64,000 bases of DNA from Polaromonas hydrogenivorans (GTDB lineage: Bacteria > Pseudomonadota > Gammaproteobacteria > Burkholderiales > Burkholderiaceae_C): NCBI RefSeq assembly GCF_040105105.1, contig NZ_CP157676.1, positions 248,001 through 312,000 of the forward strand, written 5' to 3'. Each line of letters starts with the position of its first letter. The stretch's first letter is position 1. The position numbers and the translations under genes are program-made. Shown in pieces: positions 35,905 to 45,870 of this stretch. A model generated the notes under the pieces. It did not search any database and was not told the origin of the DNA. It saw nothing but the letters and a program-made list of their open reading frames with translations.

Positions 35905-36411
35905 TCAGGTGGTTTGGCAAATATCGGCCCACTTTTCCACCGATAAATCGCCCTTGCAGGTCTGCAGGACCAGCACGCCTGGCTCCGTGGCGCGAAACTG
36001 GTAGGCGGTGTTCTTGGGCAGCATGCCCTGGTGGCCACGCCTGAGCTTCATCCACCCCATCTTCTGGCCCCTGGGTTCGCCTTGCACCAGCACGGCACCA
36101 TCTTTTTCTGGGTCCTGCACGGTCTGTGCAGCGTCGAGTTTGATGAGATGGACCTCGACATCGGTGTCCATGTTCAATGCAAATTCGTCATGCGCGCAGG
36201 TGAACCAGGGAGAAACGCCTTCGCTGCGCAGTGCTTCGAGCACGTAAATCTGGTTTTGACCGAACACCACCTTTTGATAAGGGGCGGATTTGTTCGCAAT
36301 TTCAAAGCAATTTGAAAATGCGTAATGCTTGACATCATCATCGATGGCCTCCACACGGCCTTTTTCATAGCTCTTGAGGGAACCGAATTTCGTTTCGTAT
36401 TGCACAGTCAT
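35905..36411 (-). CDS. hapC: Hydroquinone 1,2-dioxygenase, small subunit
   Basis: The 168-residue protein matches the alpha subunit (HapC/PnpC, about 18 kDa). Segments such as SPWFTCAHDEFALNMDTDVE and a C-terminal QTCKGDLSVEKWADIC are typical. It is the first gene of the 13-gene hydroquinone operon; a purine-rich GGAGGC precedes the ATG. Together with the large subunit it forms the ring-cleaving heterotetramer. Confidence 0.9.
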   Translation of the reverse strand: MTVQYETKFGSLKSYEKGRVEAIDDDVKHYAFSNCFEIANKSAPYQKVVFGQNQIYVLEALRSEGVSPWFTCAHDEFALNMDTDVEVHLIKLDAAQTVQDPEKDGAVLVQGEPRGQKMGWMKLRRGHQGMLPKNTAYQFRATEPGVLVLQTCKGDLSVEKWADICQTT

Positions 36412-36551
36412 TTTTTGCCTCCAAAAATCCAGCGTTTGCTGGGGATGAAGCGAACTTTAAACAATAAGAAGCGTCATCGGTAGTGAGCAGAAGCGTGCTC
36501 TATTGTTCTTTTTTCACGAACAATCTTCAGGGTTTACCCCTAAACCAGGAG

Positions 36552-37496
36552 TCAAGCCTCAACCAATCGAGAAGGCAAGATACCCCGCTCGATCAGGGCT
36601 GCATCCCAGGGCGGAATGCGTGAGAACTTTGACGAAATATGTTCTATGAACAAGCGCAACTTGAAGGCATTGCGCGAGGTGGCCGCATAGACAGCGCTGA
36701 GCCAGAACGAGGACAAGAGATGTTCCGCAAGAACAATCCGCAGATCGCCTTTCAAAATGGCGTCTTCCGCTACCAAGGTGGGCAGGCACACGATGCCAGC
36801 GTGATCCAGTGCATATTCACGCAGTAGATGCACGCTGTTGGTCAGCAAGGATGCTTTCAGATAGAGCGTGACCTCTTCACTGTCATGATGAAAAGTCCAT
36901 TGATCCCGGGTCGGGTAGCCTGAATACAACCCCAGCTTATGGTTGTGCAGGTCTCGTGGGACCTTGGGAGTGCCGTGTCCCTGGAGGTACTGCGGTGTGG
37001 CGCAAAAGACGCGGCGTACAGAAAACAAGTGGCGTGCGATGAGTTCAGTCGTCGCCGGAGGGAAAATTTGCAAGGCACAGTCCACCCCTGCCTTGATGGG
37101 GTCGATGACGGCATCACTGACTATCAGGTCCAAGCGGATATCCGGATAAGCGCTGCGAAAGCTGTGAAGCACGCCAAAGTTTCCCAGTACCAAACCGGGC
37201 AAGGCATGGATCCTGAGCGTTCCTGAAAGCGAATGACTGACATCGCGCATTTGATCCACAATGTCATTGGCACGTCCCACCAGTTCCGTGCAATCGAGCA
37301 AATAGGCTTGACCGACTTCGCTGAGACGCACCATGCGCGTGCTACGGTGAAACAGTGGCGCGCCCACATACTCTTCCAATTGCTTGATCCGGGTAGTGAT
37401 TACCGAGCGAGAAACACGCAACTGCCGGGCGGCTTCTGCAAAGCTTTGCGTTTGTGCAACCCGTACAAAGGCTTCGATATTTTGTAGTCGATCCAT
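36552..37496 (-). CDS. LysR-family regulator, probably of the hydroquinone operon
   Basis: The 314-residue protein has an N-terminal helix-turn-helix (MDRLQNIEAFVRVAQTQSFA, then QLRVSRSVITTRIKQLEEYV) and a LysR effector domain of the CrgA/DmlR type. It is on the same strand as the operon and directly upstream of it, separated by 140 bp. In other hydroquinone loci a LysR protein activates the genes, so this is the likely regulator. Confidence 0.85.
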   Translation of the reverse strand: MDRLQNIEAFVRVAQTQSFAEAARQLRVSRSVITTRIKQLEEYVGAPLFHRSTRMVRLSEVGQAYLLDCTELVGRANDIVDQMRDVSHSLSGTLRIHALPGLVLGNFGVLHSFRSAYPDIRLDLIVSDAVIDPIKAGVDCALQIFPPATTELIARHLFSVRRVFCATPQYLQGHGTPKVPRDLHNHKLGLYSGYPTRDQWTFHHDSEEVTLYLKASLLTNSVHLLREYALDHAGIVCLPTLVAEDAILKGDLRIVLAEHLLSSFWLSAVYAATSRNAFKLRLFIEHISSKFSRIPPWDAALIERGILPSRLVEA

Positions 37497-37706
37497 CTGA
37501 CCTTGTTCTTGTTTTATGCAGTGCTCAGCCCGAGGTTACGAACTGTGTCGATGGCGTTGGTCAGGCTTTTGAACTGTACGCTTTGCTTGTCCAGCTGAAT
37601 AACCAAGTTTATCAATTCCTTGACGCTGCGGACAAGTCAGTCAAGTTTGCATAAAACAACTCTTAAGAAACTTCCCCAGCCCGCCCTGGATTTCTGAAGT
37701 CTGAAG

Positions 37707-39110
37707 TCATGCGGGCCGTAGTTCCTTGGGTTTGAGTTCGAAGCCCATTTCACGGGCTCGCTTGGCCAGATTTTGCACCACCCGCTGGCGATACCGTTCT
37801 TCGTATTCATCCTGCCCGGCCTCGACAAAGGCCTGACCCTTGGTCAGCATGAAATACACCAGCCGCGCCAGCTTGTGTGCGCTGGCGGTGATGGCCTTGG
37901 GTTTGTCCATGCGTGAGCACAGTCGGCGGTGATGCGCGCCCAGTGCAGTTTGACTTTTGCGCAGCGCCTGCGCGGCCATGCGCAAGGCCTGGGCGGCGCG
38001 GTTAGCACAGGGCTTGGTGGCACTTGAGAGTACCTTGCCACCTGAAATCTTCGTTCCCGGACACAAGCCCAGCCAGGATGTGAAGTGCTTCACGGTAGGA
38101 AAGCGTGCCAGATCAACGCCAATCTCGCTGATGACTTTCAACGCGGTGCTGGTATCGATGCCCGGAATGCGCGTCAGGTCCACGCCGCTGGCCTCAAACA
38201 GGGAAGTTCGCGCGTCAAAGCCCACCGAGTTCTTCGCCGGAGTGCCACGCTTGGGCGCACCCAGGCCGTCCTCGGGTAACTCGTGGCCTTTCAGGTTGGC
38301 CAGCAACTGTTGCAGTTTGCCGTCGCACTCGGTGATCTGCACGGCGTAGGTGTCAATCAAGGCCAGCGCCTGCTTGAGGGTAAACAGGTGCTCGTCGCGC
38401 CAGTTGCCCTGTAGCGCGGCTGCGACTTCGGCCTCGTCAGCCTTGATGCGACGGTCCCGCAGCTTGGCCAGGGTGGCGGCATCGCGCTCGCCAGCGACGA
38501 TGGCGCGCACGATGGCCTGGCCGGTCACCCCCATGATGTCGGAGATGACGTGGTGCAACTGCACATTCATCTGCGTCATCGCCTTCTGCAAATGCTGGAC
38601 ATGGCGTGCCTGGTAGGACAGCAGCATGTCGCGGTGACGCCAGACGGCACGCAGGGCGCAGACCTCCTCAGGCGGTCGAAAGCCGCCGCGCAGCAACCCA
38701 TAACTCATCAGTTGCTGCAGCCACTGACAGTCCAGCACGTCGCTCTTGCGTCCAGGCACACTCCTGACGTGGCGGGCGTTGACCAGGTGGACTTCAAACC
38801 CTGCGGCATCGAGCATCTCGAACAAGGGTATCCAGTACACACCGGTGGACTCCATCGCCACGGCCGTGATGGCGCACTGGCGCAGCCACCGCACCAGGCG
38901 CTCAAGATCGGCGGTGAAGGCGGCAAATTCCTGTACTGGCTCAGCATCCCGGTCCGCAGGAACGGCGACGAAATGGCTGGTGGCACCGATGTCGATGCCG
39001 CAGGCGTTGGGGTAGGCGATGCTCAAGCTTGCCGTCTTGGCTCGCTTGCGAATCGGCTTGGCTTTGGATGCAGGTGAGGCCTCGGGTGATTTTCTGACAG
39101 TCTTGGGCAT
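37707..39110 (-). CDS. IS110-family transposase (copy 1)
   Basis: The 467-residue DEDD recombinase has GIDIGATSHFVAV, MESTGVYWIPLFE and RKSDVLDCQWLQQL in the RuvC-like N-terminal half and GVDLTRIPGIDTSTALKVIS plus WLGLCPGTKISGGKVL in the C-terminal transposase_20 half. IS110 enzymes cut and rejoin DNA guided by a bridge RNA. The gene appears intact; the long basic N-terminal extension (about 30 residues) is notable. Confidence 0.93.
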   Translation of the reverse strand: MPKTVRKSPEASPASKAKPIRKRAKTASLSIAYPNACGIDIGATSHFVAVPADRDAEPVQEFAAFTADLERLVRWLRQCAITAVAMESTGVYWIPLFEMLDAAGFEVHLVNARHVRSVPGRKSDVLDCQWLQQLMSYGLLRGGFRPPEEVCALRAVWRHRDMLLSYQARHVQHLQKAMTQMNVQLHHVISDIMGVTGQAIVRAIVAGERDAATLAKLRDRRIKADEAEVAAALQGNWRDEHLFTLKQALALIDTYAVQITECDGKLQQLLANLKGHELPEDGLGAPKRGTPAKNSVGFDARTSLFEASGVDLTRIPGIDTSTALKVISEIGVDLARFPTVKHFTSWLGLCPGTKISGGKVLSSATKPCANRAAQALRMAAQALRKSQTALGAHHRRLCSRMDKPKAITASAHKLARLVYFMLTKGQAFVEAGQDEYEERYRQRVVQNLAKRAREMGFELKPKELRPA

Positions 39111-39685
39111 GGCGCGCTCCTTTGCGACAAGGGTTCAACGATGCATGCCACGCGGGATAAACGTCTTGAATGCTCAGTCTCTTAAACGGGATGGTCAAGG
39201 CAAGCTAATCGGCTGCCATGAGCCTCACCAATGTCGAAGACGCAACCCGACCACGCTAACGTACGGGCCAAAAAGGCACCAATGGCTTTCCGGTCATGTG
39301 TGGCACGCACAGTGACGGTACTCCAGCGCATGCCACACAAGTTTCTTCGGCTCGGAGTCCGGGCGGGGCCGGCTGGATCGCTAACGATAAAAAGCGTTTT
39401 TTGAGTGCAAAGTGACACCAGTCGCTTGTCATCAATGCCTGGCCAGCAGTTCAAAACTTACAAGTTTTGAGCTTCCCAACCCCGCAAGCGTGGCAGGCGT
39501 TCGCGAAGAAACATTACTTTGGGTTATGAAGTTGATGTTCAAAATTTGTGTTTCTTGAGAGCAATCCAGGCCCGTTGTCGGACCCGGCGTAGGCGGAGAA
39601 ACATGGGCCACATCGGTTAAAAAGTGAACGGCAGCGCCGAGATGACCGACCAGACAATGGTGCGAGCTTCAAGCGAACCGGTGGC
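39111..39685. other. Non-coding flank of IS110 copy 1; candidate bridge-RNA region
   Basis: No gene is apparent in 575 bp. The part next to the IS110 start is the place where IS110-group elements carry the bridge RNA. I could not define element ends by eye because IS110 has no long terminal repeats. The right portion runs into the IS3-like element. Confidence 0.35.
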
Positions 39686-39718
39686 TGTCAAGGAAGTTGT
39701 CGCCTGAAGTGAAGTGAG

Positions 39719-40795
39719 TCAGGCTGTTTTTTGCTTGTGTTCAGGCTCCTTGGTTTGTTGCTCGGTTTCAGGGTTGAGGTGAACGGTATCGACATGCGCC
39801 CACTGGCGGGCCTGCCCTGACCAGCGTTGAGGATTTTCCTGGCGGGCCCGTTCATAGACGAGCGAGCGCTCTTCAAGCAAGGCCCTGTCCAGGCCGGCAT
39901 GGCGCTGTGCCGGTGTCACGAAGCCGATGGCGCTGTGGCGATGCTCGTTGTTGTACCAGTGCGCCAACTCCGTGACCCAACGCCGCGCGGCCAGCAGGTT
40001 TTCAAACGGCTTGACGGGTAGCTGGGGGCGGTACTTCAGCGTTCTGAACGCCGATTCCACGTACGGATTGTCGTTGCTGACCGCCGGCCGGCTGCGCGTG
40101 TGGGCCACGCCCAGGCGCTGCATGGTGGCGAGCATGGTCTCGCCCTTCATCGGCGCGCCATTGTCCGAATGCACCGTCAGCTGGCCCGGGCGAATGTTTT
40201 GCCGCGCACAGATGTCTCGCAGCAACTGGCCGGCCAGCTCGGCGCTCTCGCCATCGAACACCTGCCAGCCGACAATCTTGCGGCTGAACAAGTCCTCGAA
40301 CAGGTACAGGTAAAAGTGCTGGCCGCGCACCTGGGTCGGCAGATACGTAATATCCCAGCAAAACACCTGATCGGGCCCGGTCGCGGCCAGGGCGCGCGGC
40401 CGGCTGCGCTTTTGCGCTGCGCGTTCCGAGCGCCGGTGGGCCAGTTGGCCCTCCTGTCGCAGCAGGCGGTACATCGTGGACTCCGAGGCTACATAGACGC
40501 CTGTGTCCGCCAGGCGAGGCACGACTTGACTCGGTGGCAAGTCCTTGAACGCTTCGCTGTTGAGCGCGGCCATCACGGCCTGGCGCTCTTCTTCACGCAG
40601 CTTGTTCGGTGGGCACACGTAGCGCCGCTTGCCCGAAGGGCGCTGGTCCCCCTCGGCCGCCCCCGTGCGCTGCCAGCGCTGCACGCTGCGGCACGACAGG
40701 CCGATCTGGCGGCAAGCCCGGCTCAAACGTGCCCCGTCGGTGCAGGCTTTGCCGATCAGGCCGAGCAACTTTTGGCGCTGCTGGACGGACGTCAT
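39719..40795 (-). CDS. IS3-family OrfB transposase (DDE integrase)
   Basis: The 358-residue protein has an integrase core with CWDITYLPTQV, TVHSDNGAPMKGETM and PYVESAFRTLKYRP, the D-D-E triad. The N-terminal helical part resembles IS3-type OrfB. Its start overlaps the OrfA stop by 4 bp (ATGA), so it is coupled to OrfA, not frameshift-fused. A C-terminal polar tail rich in Glu, Gln and Lys is present. Confidence 0.9.
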   Translation of the reverse strand: MTSVQQRQKLLGLIGKACTDGARLSRACRQIGLSCRSVQRWQRTGAAEGDQRPSGKRRYVCPPNKLREEERQAVMAALNSEAFKDLPPSQVVPRLADTGVYVASESTMYRLLRQEGQLAHRRSERAAQKRSRPRALAATGPDQVFCWDITYLPTQVRGQHFYLYLFEDLFSRKIVGWQVFDGESAELAGQLLRDICARQNIRPGQLTVHSDNGAPMKGETMLATMQRLGVAHTRSRPAVSNDNPYVESAFRTLKYRPQLPVKPFENLLAARRWVTELAHWYNNEHRHSAIGFVTPAQRHAGLDRALLEERSLVYERARQENPQRWSGQARQWAHVDTVHLNPETEQQTKEPEHKQKTA

Positions 40796-41307
40796 TTGTC
40801 CGCGCCCTCCAGCAGCGCCTGGAAGTTTTTTTGCAGCACCAGCAGTGCAGCCACCTCGGCCAGCGCTTTCTCCTTGCGCCTGAGCTCACGCTGGAGTTGC
40901 TCGTGCTGGCGCTGCAGCTCTCGAAAGGCGCTGCTCGCCTCGCGCGAGGCGGGTACGGCAGGCGTGCAAAACTCTTCGCGCCACTGCGTCAGCTGGTGCT
41001 CGAAGACGCCATGCTCGCGGCACCATGCCGCCAGGGCTGAGCCATTCAATGGGTAGCTTTCCTGCAAGGCCGTCAGGCGCTGTGCGGGTGACCAGGCCGC
41101 TGCAGGTCCGTCCAGCGCAGGGCTTGTCTCGCCGGGTGCCTGTTCGCCAGCCTTGGCTGAATCCAGCACCCATCTCTTGAGGGTGCCAGGAGACATGTTC
41201 AGCTCGCTGGCAATGCTCAGAATTGAACGCGTACCGCGATGCCGCGCTTTGAGAAGCGCCTGCTCCTTGAATTCGGGGGAGTGATGTGAATGAGGTTTTC
41301 TGTGCAT
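40792..41307 (-). CDS. IS3-family OrfA
   Basis: The 171-residue protein starts MHRKPHSHHSPEFKEQALLK with a helix-turn-helix region (SILSIASELNMSPGTLKRWV) and ends with a long coiled-coil-like segment (FRELQRQHEQLQRELRRKEK). This is the DNA-binding and multimerising partner of OrfB. The ATG at 41307 is used; the longer open frame upstream is outside the element's homology. Confidence 0.85.
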   Translation of the reverse strand: MHRKPHSHHSPEFKEQALLKARHRGTRSILSIASELNMSPGTLKRWVLDSAKAGEQAPGETSPALDGPAAAWSPAQRLTALQESYPLNGSALAAWCREHGVFEHQLTQWREEFCTPAVPASREASSAFRELQRQHEQLQRELRRKEKALAEVAALLVLQKNFQALLEGADK

Positions 41308-41510
41308 GAAATGTCGCTCCGGTGCGGATAACCCGCGAAAAATCGGAGGCGACAACAATTCTGACACCGGGGGGAACCCGCCTGAGAGCATGGTCCGGGA
41401 TTCGTCGGCGACAGTGGTGAGCGCAGCAATGCGCATCCCGTTCAAGAGATCGAGTCGAATTCGACGTCTCCCATGGCGCTGCCGTTCATTAACCTTCATG
41501 GAGCGTGATT

Positions 41511-42833
41511 ATGGCAATGCGAAAGCGAGAAGACGAGGTGTTTCCCAATGCCGCGGGCATTGACATCGGCGCATCGAGCCACTGGGTGGCGGTGCCCGCG
41601 CATCTGGCCGATGATCCGGTGCGCGAGTACGGCGCGATGACGGACGACTTGAACGCGATGGCCGACTGGCTGCTCGCGTGCGGCGTGGACACGGTGGCGC
41701 TGGAATCCACGGGCGTGTACTGGATCCCGGTGCACGAGGTGCTCGAGCAGCGCGGCCTGAAGGTCTGGCTGGTCGATGCGCGGCAGATGAAGTACGTGCC
41801 CGGGCGCAAGAGCGACGTGCAGGACTGCCAGTGGCTGCAAAAGCTCATGAGCCTGGGCTTCCTGCGCGCGGCCTGGCGGCCTGCCGAGGAGGCGTGCGTG
41901 GTGCGCGCCATCGTGCGCCAGCGCGAGGTGCTGCTCATCGAGCAGGCCAGCTGGGTGCAGCGAATGCAAAAGGCGCTGGTGCAGATGAACATCCAGCTCA
42001 CCGAGGTGCTCACCGATGTCATGGGCATGACCGGGCAGGCCATCATCCGCGACATTGTGGCCGGCGAGCGCGACCCCCAGGCGCTGGCGCGTCACCGCCA
42101 CAGCCGCGTCAAGGCCAGCGCAGAAAAAATTACGAAAGCGTTGACCGGCAACTGGCGCGAAGAGCACCTGTTCGTGCTGGCGCAGGCGCTGGCGATGTAC
42201 GACAGCCTGGCGGTGCGCATCGCCGAGTGCGATGCCAAGCTCGATACCTTGCTGGCACCGCTGGGCCAGCATGAAGTTCAACTGGCTGGGCCGACAAAGA
42301 GGGCTGGCAAGAACACCCCGGGCTTTGATCTGCGCACAGCCTTGGCGCGCTGGGCGGGGGTGGACCTCACGCGCATCAACGGACTGGCCGTAACCTCGGT
42401 GCTGACGGTGCTCTCCGAAATTGGCCCCGACCTGAGCCGTTTCGCCAACGTCAAGCACTTTTGTTCCTGGCTGTGTTTGTGTCCAGGCACCAAGATCAGC
42501 GGGGGCAAGGTGCTCTCGGCACGCACACGGCGATCTACGAATCGCGTACGCCAGGCACTGAAACTGGCCGCCATGAGTTTGTCGCGCAACGGCTCGGCGC
42601 TCGGCGCCTTCTATCGTCGGCTTTGCGCACGCATGGACAAGCCTCGGGCCAATACAGCGGTGGCCCACAAGCTTGCCCGGATGGTCTATTTCATGCTCAC
42701 ACGCGGCGAGGACTACGTCGATCAGGGTCAGCAGCACTATGAAGAGCAGCAGCGCCAGCGATCAATTGCCGCGTTACAGCGCCGTGCCACTGTTCTGGGC
42801 TTCGTGATTACACCGGTGTCGTCAACCGCCTAA
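41511..42833 (+). CDS. IS110-family transposase (copy 2)
   Basis: The 440-residue DEDD recombinase has GIDIGASSHWVAVPAHL, ESTGVYWIPVHEVLEQ and RKSDVQDCQWLQKLMS in the N-terminal half, and GVDLTRINGLAVTSVLTVLS with CLCPGTKISGGKVL in the C-terminal half. It is clearly related to the copy at 37707 but on the opposite strand and not identical. Only 144 bp lie between its start and the end of the IS3-like element, so its upstream bridge-RNA region may be truncated. Confidence 0.93.
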   Translation: MAMRKREDEVFPNAAGIDIGASSHWVAVPAHLADDPVREYGAMTDDLNAMADWLLACGVDTVALESTGVYWIPVHEVLEQRGLKVWLVDARQMKYVPGRKSDVQDCQWLQKLMSLGFLRAAWRPAEEACVVRAIVRQREVLLIEQASWVQRMQKALVQMNIQLTEVLTDVMGMTGQAIIRDIVAGERDPQALARHRHSRVKASAEKITKALTGNWREEHLFVLAQALAMYDSLAVRIAECDAKLDTLLAPLGQHEVQLAGPTKRAGKNTPGFDLRTALARWAGVDLTRINGLAVTSVLTVLSEIGPDLSRFANVKHFCSWLCLCPGTKISGGKVLSARTRRSTNRVRQALKLAAMSLSRNGSALGAFYRRLCARMDKPRANTAVAHKLARMVYFMLTRGEDYVDQGQQHYEEQQRQRSIAALQRRATVLGFVITPVSSTA

Positions 42834-43002
42834 CAGCGGGATCCTCACCGGTTGTTTCTCAAGAGAGCCAGGCGTTCTGGTGGTTATGTGCTCATTCATG
42901 GGAAAAGGCAATGAACTGTCTGATGTTACGCAGCGCTCCCTGGATCCAGCAGAGATGCATTTTCGATTCGGCAGTACCGTCGCGCAGCCCACCTGCCAGG
43001 AA

Positions 43003-44976
43003 TCAAGGCGCTGGGGGTCCAAGGTGTTGCCTCGCCTCATCGGCGCTCTCGAAGATGTGGGGCGCCACGCCCCGCCGGCTCAATGCGTCGCCGAGCTTGC
43101 TGCGAAGGAAGGCGCTGGTCGTGTAGCGCGACACCCGGCTGTAGTGGCGCTCGGCCACCTCATGGGCCATCTCGATATAGGCCTCCAGCGCATCGGGCAG
43201 CACGGTGAAGTTGTCGTAGTCCACGATCGCCGGAACCTTGCGGCCCAGGGCCTGCAGGCGCTGCTCGAGATGCGCCCTGATCTCCTGAACATCGGCTTCG
43301 CTGCGTACCGTCCAGCCTTCGAAATTGGCAAAGAACAAGCCTTGCTGCGCATCGAAGGTGAAGCGCTGCGCCAGCGGCAGGCGCAGCATGTCCTCGCGCA
43401 GCCGCATGGGCTCCGGGCTGAAGATGCGCGCGTCCATCAGGCGCGGCGGCGCCTTGATGAGGGGCGCGAATTCCATTTGCGCGAGCACGTCGCGCGCCAG
43501 GTCGATGCCTGGCGCAATCTCCGTCAGCTCTAGCCCACCTTCAACCAGGCGGAACACGCAGCGCTCGGTGATGAAGAGCACCGGTTGCCCGCGCCGCGCC
43601 GCCAAGGGGCCGCTAAACGTGCGGTGCTCGACTTCTCGAACGAACTTGACCGTTTTGCCGTCGCGCACGATGTGCAAGGCGCCGCCGCGAACATCGAACT
43701 GCAGCTTGCCGGCGTTGAAGGTGCCGACGAACACCACCTTCTTGGCGTTCTGGCTGATGTTGATGAAGCCGCCGGCACCGGCCAGGCGCGGTCCGAACTT
43801 GCTGACGTTGAGGTTGCCCTGCATGTCCGCCTGCGCCAGGCCGAGGAAGGCGATGTCGAGCCCGCCGCCGTCGTAGAAGTCGAACTGGTAGGGCTGGTCG
43901 ATGATGGCCTGGGTGTTGATGGCGGCGCCGAAGTTCGCGCCACCGGCCGGCACCCCGCCCATCACGCCGGGCTCGGCCGTCAGGGTCAGCAGGTCGATGA
44001 CTTTTTCTTCGTTGGCGACGTTGGCGATGCCTTCGGGCATGCCGATACCGAGATTGACCACGCTGTTGGCCTGGAGCTCGAGCGCGGCCCGGCGCGCGAT
44101 GATTTTTCGCTCGTCCAGCGCCATGACTTCGGCGCTGCTCGCCGGCACGCGCATCTCGCCGCTGTAGCCGGGATGGTAAGCAGTGCCAAAGGTCTGCCAA
44201 TGGTTCTCGGGACGGGCAACGACAACGCAGTCAACCAGCACGCCAGGCACCTTGACCTGGCGGGGGTTGAGCATGCCGCGCTCGGTGATCCTCTCGACCT
44301 GCGCGATGACGATGCCGCCACTGTTGTGCGCTGCCGTGGCGATCGACAGGTTCTCCAGCGTCAAGGCCTCGCGCTCCATCGTCAGGTTGCCGTCGGGGTC
44401 GGCGGTGGTGGCGCGGATGATGGCGACGTGGATGGGAAAGGCCTTGTAGAACAGGCTTTCGCGCCCGCCCAGGTGGCTCACCTCGACCAGGTCTTCGGTG
44501 GTTCGCGCGTTGATCTTGCCCCCGCCCAGGCGCGGATCGACGAAAGTGCCCAGCCCGACATGGCTCAGGTGGCCGGGTCGCCCGCCCGCGATGTCGCGAA
44601 ACAGGCAGGAGATCACGCCCTGGGGCAAGTTGTAGGCTTCGATACGCCCCTCGACCGCCAGGCGGCCCAGCTTGGGCACCAGTCCCCAGTGCCCGCCAAT
44701 GACCCGGCGCACCAGCCCTTCGTGCGCCAGGTGGTTCAGGCCCTTGCCCTGGCCGTCGCCCTGGCCCGCTGCATAGACCAGGGTCAGCTGGCGCGGCGCG
44801 CCGCTTGCCACAAAGCGCTCTTCGAGCGCAATGGCGACTTCTTCAGCAAAGCCGATGCCGACGAAACCGGACGTGGCGATGGTGTCGCCGTCGCGGATCA
44901 GCGCGACGGCGTCGGCGGCCGAGACGATCTTTCCCTGATCGCTCTGGCCGGGAGTGCGGGGTTGCAGGGGGTCCAT
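43003..44976 (-). CDS. Acyl-CoA:acetate/3-ketoacid CoA-transferase, long form
   Basis: The 657-residue class I CoA-transferase has both alpha- and beta-type halves in one chain. The catalytic Glu is in [12 protein letters not shown] (about residue 315). The C-terminal part, from about residue 520, is an extra domain ([20 protein letters not shown]) that ordinary transferases lack. It probably activates acetoacetate to acetoacetyl-CoA. It is the last gene of the homogentisate-type operon, 9 bp from bdhA. Confidence 0.85.
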   Translation of the reverse strand: MDPLQPRTPGQSDQGKIVSAADAVALIRDGDTIATSGFVGIGFAEEVAIALEERFVASGAPRQLTLVYAAGQGDGQGKGLNHLAHEGLVRRVIGGHWGLVPKLGRLAVEGRIEAYNLPQGVISCLFRDIAGGRPGHLSHVGLGTFVDPRLGGGKINARTTEDLVEVSHLGGRESLFYKAFPIHVAIIRATTADPDGNLTMEREALTLENLSIATAAHNSGGIVIAQVERITERGMLNPRQVKVPGVLVDCVVVARPENHWQTFGTAYHPGYSGEMRVPASSAEVMALDERKIIARRAALELQANSVVNLGIGMPEGIANVANEEKVIDLLTLTAEPGVMGGVPAGGANFGAAINTQAIIDQPYQFDFYDGGGLDIAFLGLAQADMQGNLNVSKFGPRLAGAGGFINISQNAKKVVFVGTFNAGKLQFDVRGGALHIVRDGKTVKFVREVEHRTFSGPLAARRGQPVLFITERCVFRLVEGGLELTEIAPGIDLARDVLAQMEFAPLIKAPPRLMDARIFSPEPMRLREDMLRLPLAQRFTFDAQQGLFFANFEGWTVRSEADVQEIRAHLEQRLQALGRKVPAIVDYDNFTVLPDALEAYIEMAHEVAERHYSRVSRYTTSAFLRSKLGDALSRRGVAPHIFESADEARQHLGPPAP

Positions 44977-44985
44977 GTCAAGTCC

Positions 44986-45768
44986 TCAGCGTGCCGTCCA
45001 GCCGCCTTCGATCGGCAGCGCGGCGCCCGTGATCGAGGCGGCCGCGTCCGAGCACAGGAACACGACCAGCTGGCCCAGCTCCTTCAGCTCGACGAAGCGC
45101 TTGTTCGGCTGCGACGCCAGGATCACTTCGCGGATCACGCGTTCCTCGGGCATGTTGTGCGCCCGGGCCTGGTCCTTGATCTGGGCATCGACCAGCGGTG
45201 TGCGCACGTAGCCCGGGCAGACGGCGTTCACGGTGATGCCGGTCTCGGCCACTTCCAGGGCCACCGCCTTGGTCAGGCCGACCACGCCATGCTTGGCGGC
45301 GACGTAAGCCGACTTGAACGGCGAGGCCACCAGCCCATGCGCCGAAGCGATGTTGACGATGCGCCCCTGGTTGCGGCGCTTCATCCCCGGCAGCACTGCC
45401 TTGATGGTATGAAAGTTCGACGACAGGTTGATGCCGATGATCTGGTCCCACTTGGCATCGGGGAACTCATCCACTGGCGCGACATGCTGCACACCGGCGT
45501 TGTTGACCAGGATGTCCACGCCGCCGAAAGCTTCCTCGGCCTGCGCCACCATCTGTGCGATCTCGGCTGGCTGACTCATGTCGGCTGCGCTGTAGGCTAC
45601 CAGCACACCGGTCTCATCGGCGAGTTGCCGGCACAGCGCTTCGATCGCCTCGGGGTCGCCGAAGCCGTTGAGCATCACGTTCGTGCCGGCGCCCGCCAGT
45701 GCCTGCGCAATGGCCAGGCCAATGCCGCTGGTCGAGCCGGTCACGATGGCGGCCTGTTTCTTTGTCAT
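44986..45768 (-). CDS. bdhA: 3-Hydroxybutyrate dehydrogenase
   Basis: The 260-residue SDR enzyme has TGSTSGIGLAIAQAL (NAD binding), IASAHGLVASPFKSAYVAAK (Ser and Tyr-x3-Lys of the active site) and CPGYVRTPLVDAQIKDQA, typical of D-3-hydroxybutyrate dehydrogenase. It interconverts 3-hydroxybutyrate and acetoacetate. Its place after fumarylacetoacetase and before a CoA-transferase suggests that it handles the acetoacetate produced. Confidence 0.92.
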   Translation of the reverse strand: MTKKQAAIVTGSTSGIGLAIAQALAGAGTNVMLNGFGDPEAIEALCRQLADETGVLVAYSAADMSQPAEIAQMVAQAEEAFGGVDILVNNAGVQHVAPVDEFPDAKWDQIIGINLSSNFHTIKAVLPGMKRRNQGRIVNIASAHGLVASPFKSAYVAAKHGVVGLTKAVALEVAETGITVNAVCPGYVRTPLVDAQIKDQARAHNMPEERVIREVILASQPNKRFVELKELGQLVVFLCSDAAASITGAALPIEGGWTAR

Positions 45769-45870
45769 GATTTTCTTTCAGTGAGAGTGAATGGATGACG
45801 TTCGCCACAGGCCCTGGCAGCACGGTGGTACACACATCGGTGACGCCTATTTCCCTTGGATAGATACGCG

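Larger units (their letters stand above)
39686..41366 (-). mobile_element. IS3-like element with two ORFs
   Basis: The ends are imperfect inverted repeats, TGTCA-N5-GTTGTCGCC at 39686-39704 and GGCGACAAC-N5-TGACA at 41348-41366, and begin TG and end CA. The 1.68-kb element encodes OrfA and OrfB on the minus strand. No target duplication is visible, which suggests adjacent rearrangement with the IS110 copy. Confidence 0.75.

Noticed and set aside
43585..45798. 737-codon plus-strand open frame
   Set aside because: It is antisense to the CoA-transferase and bdhA genes, which have clear families; the composition (Asp, Val, His, Gln) is that of a shadow frame.
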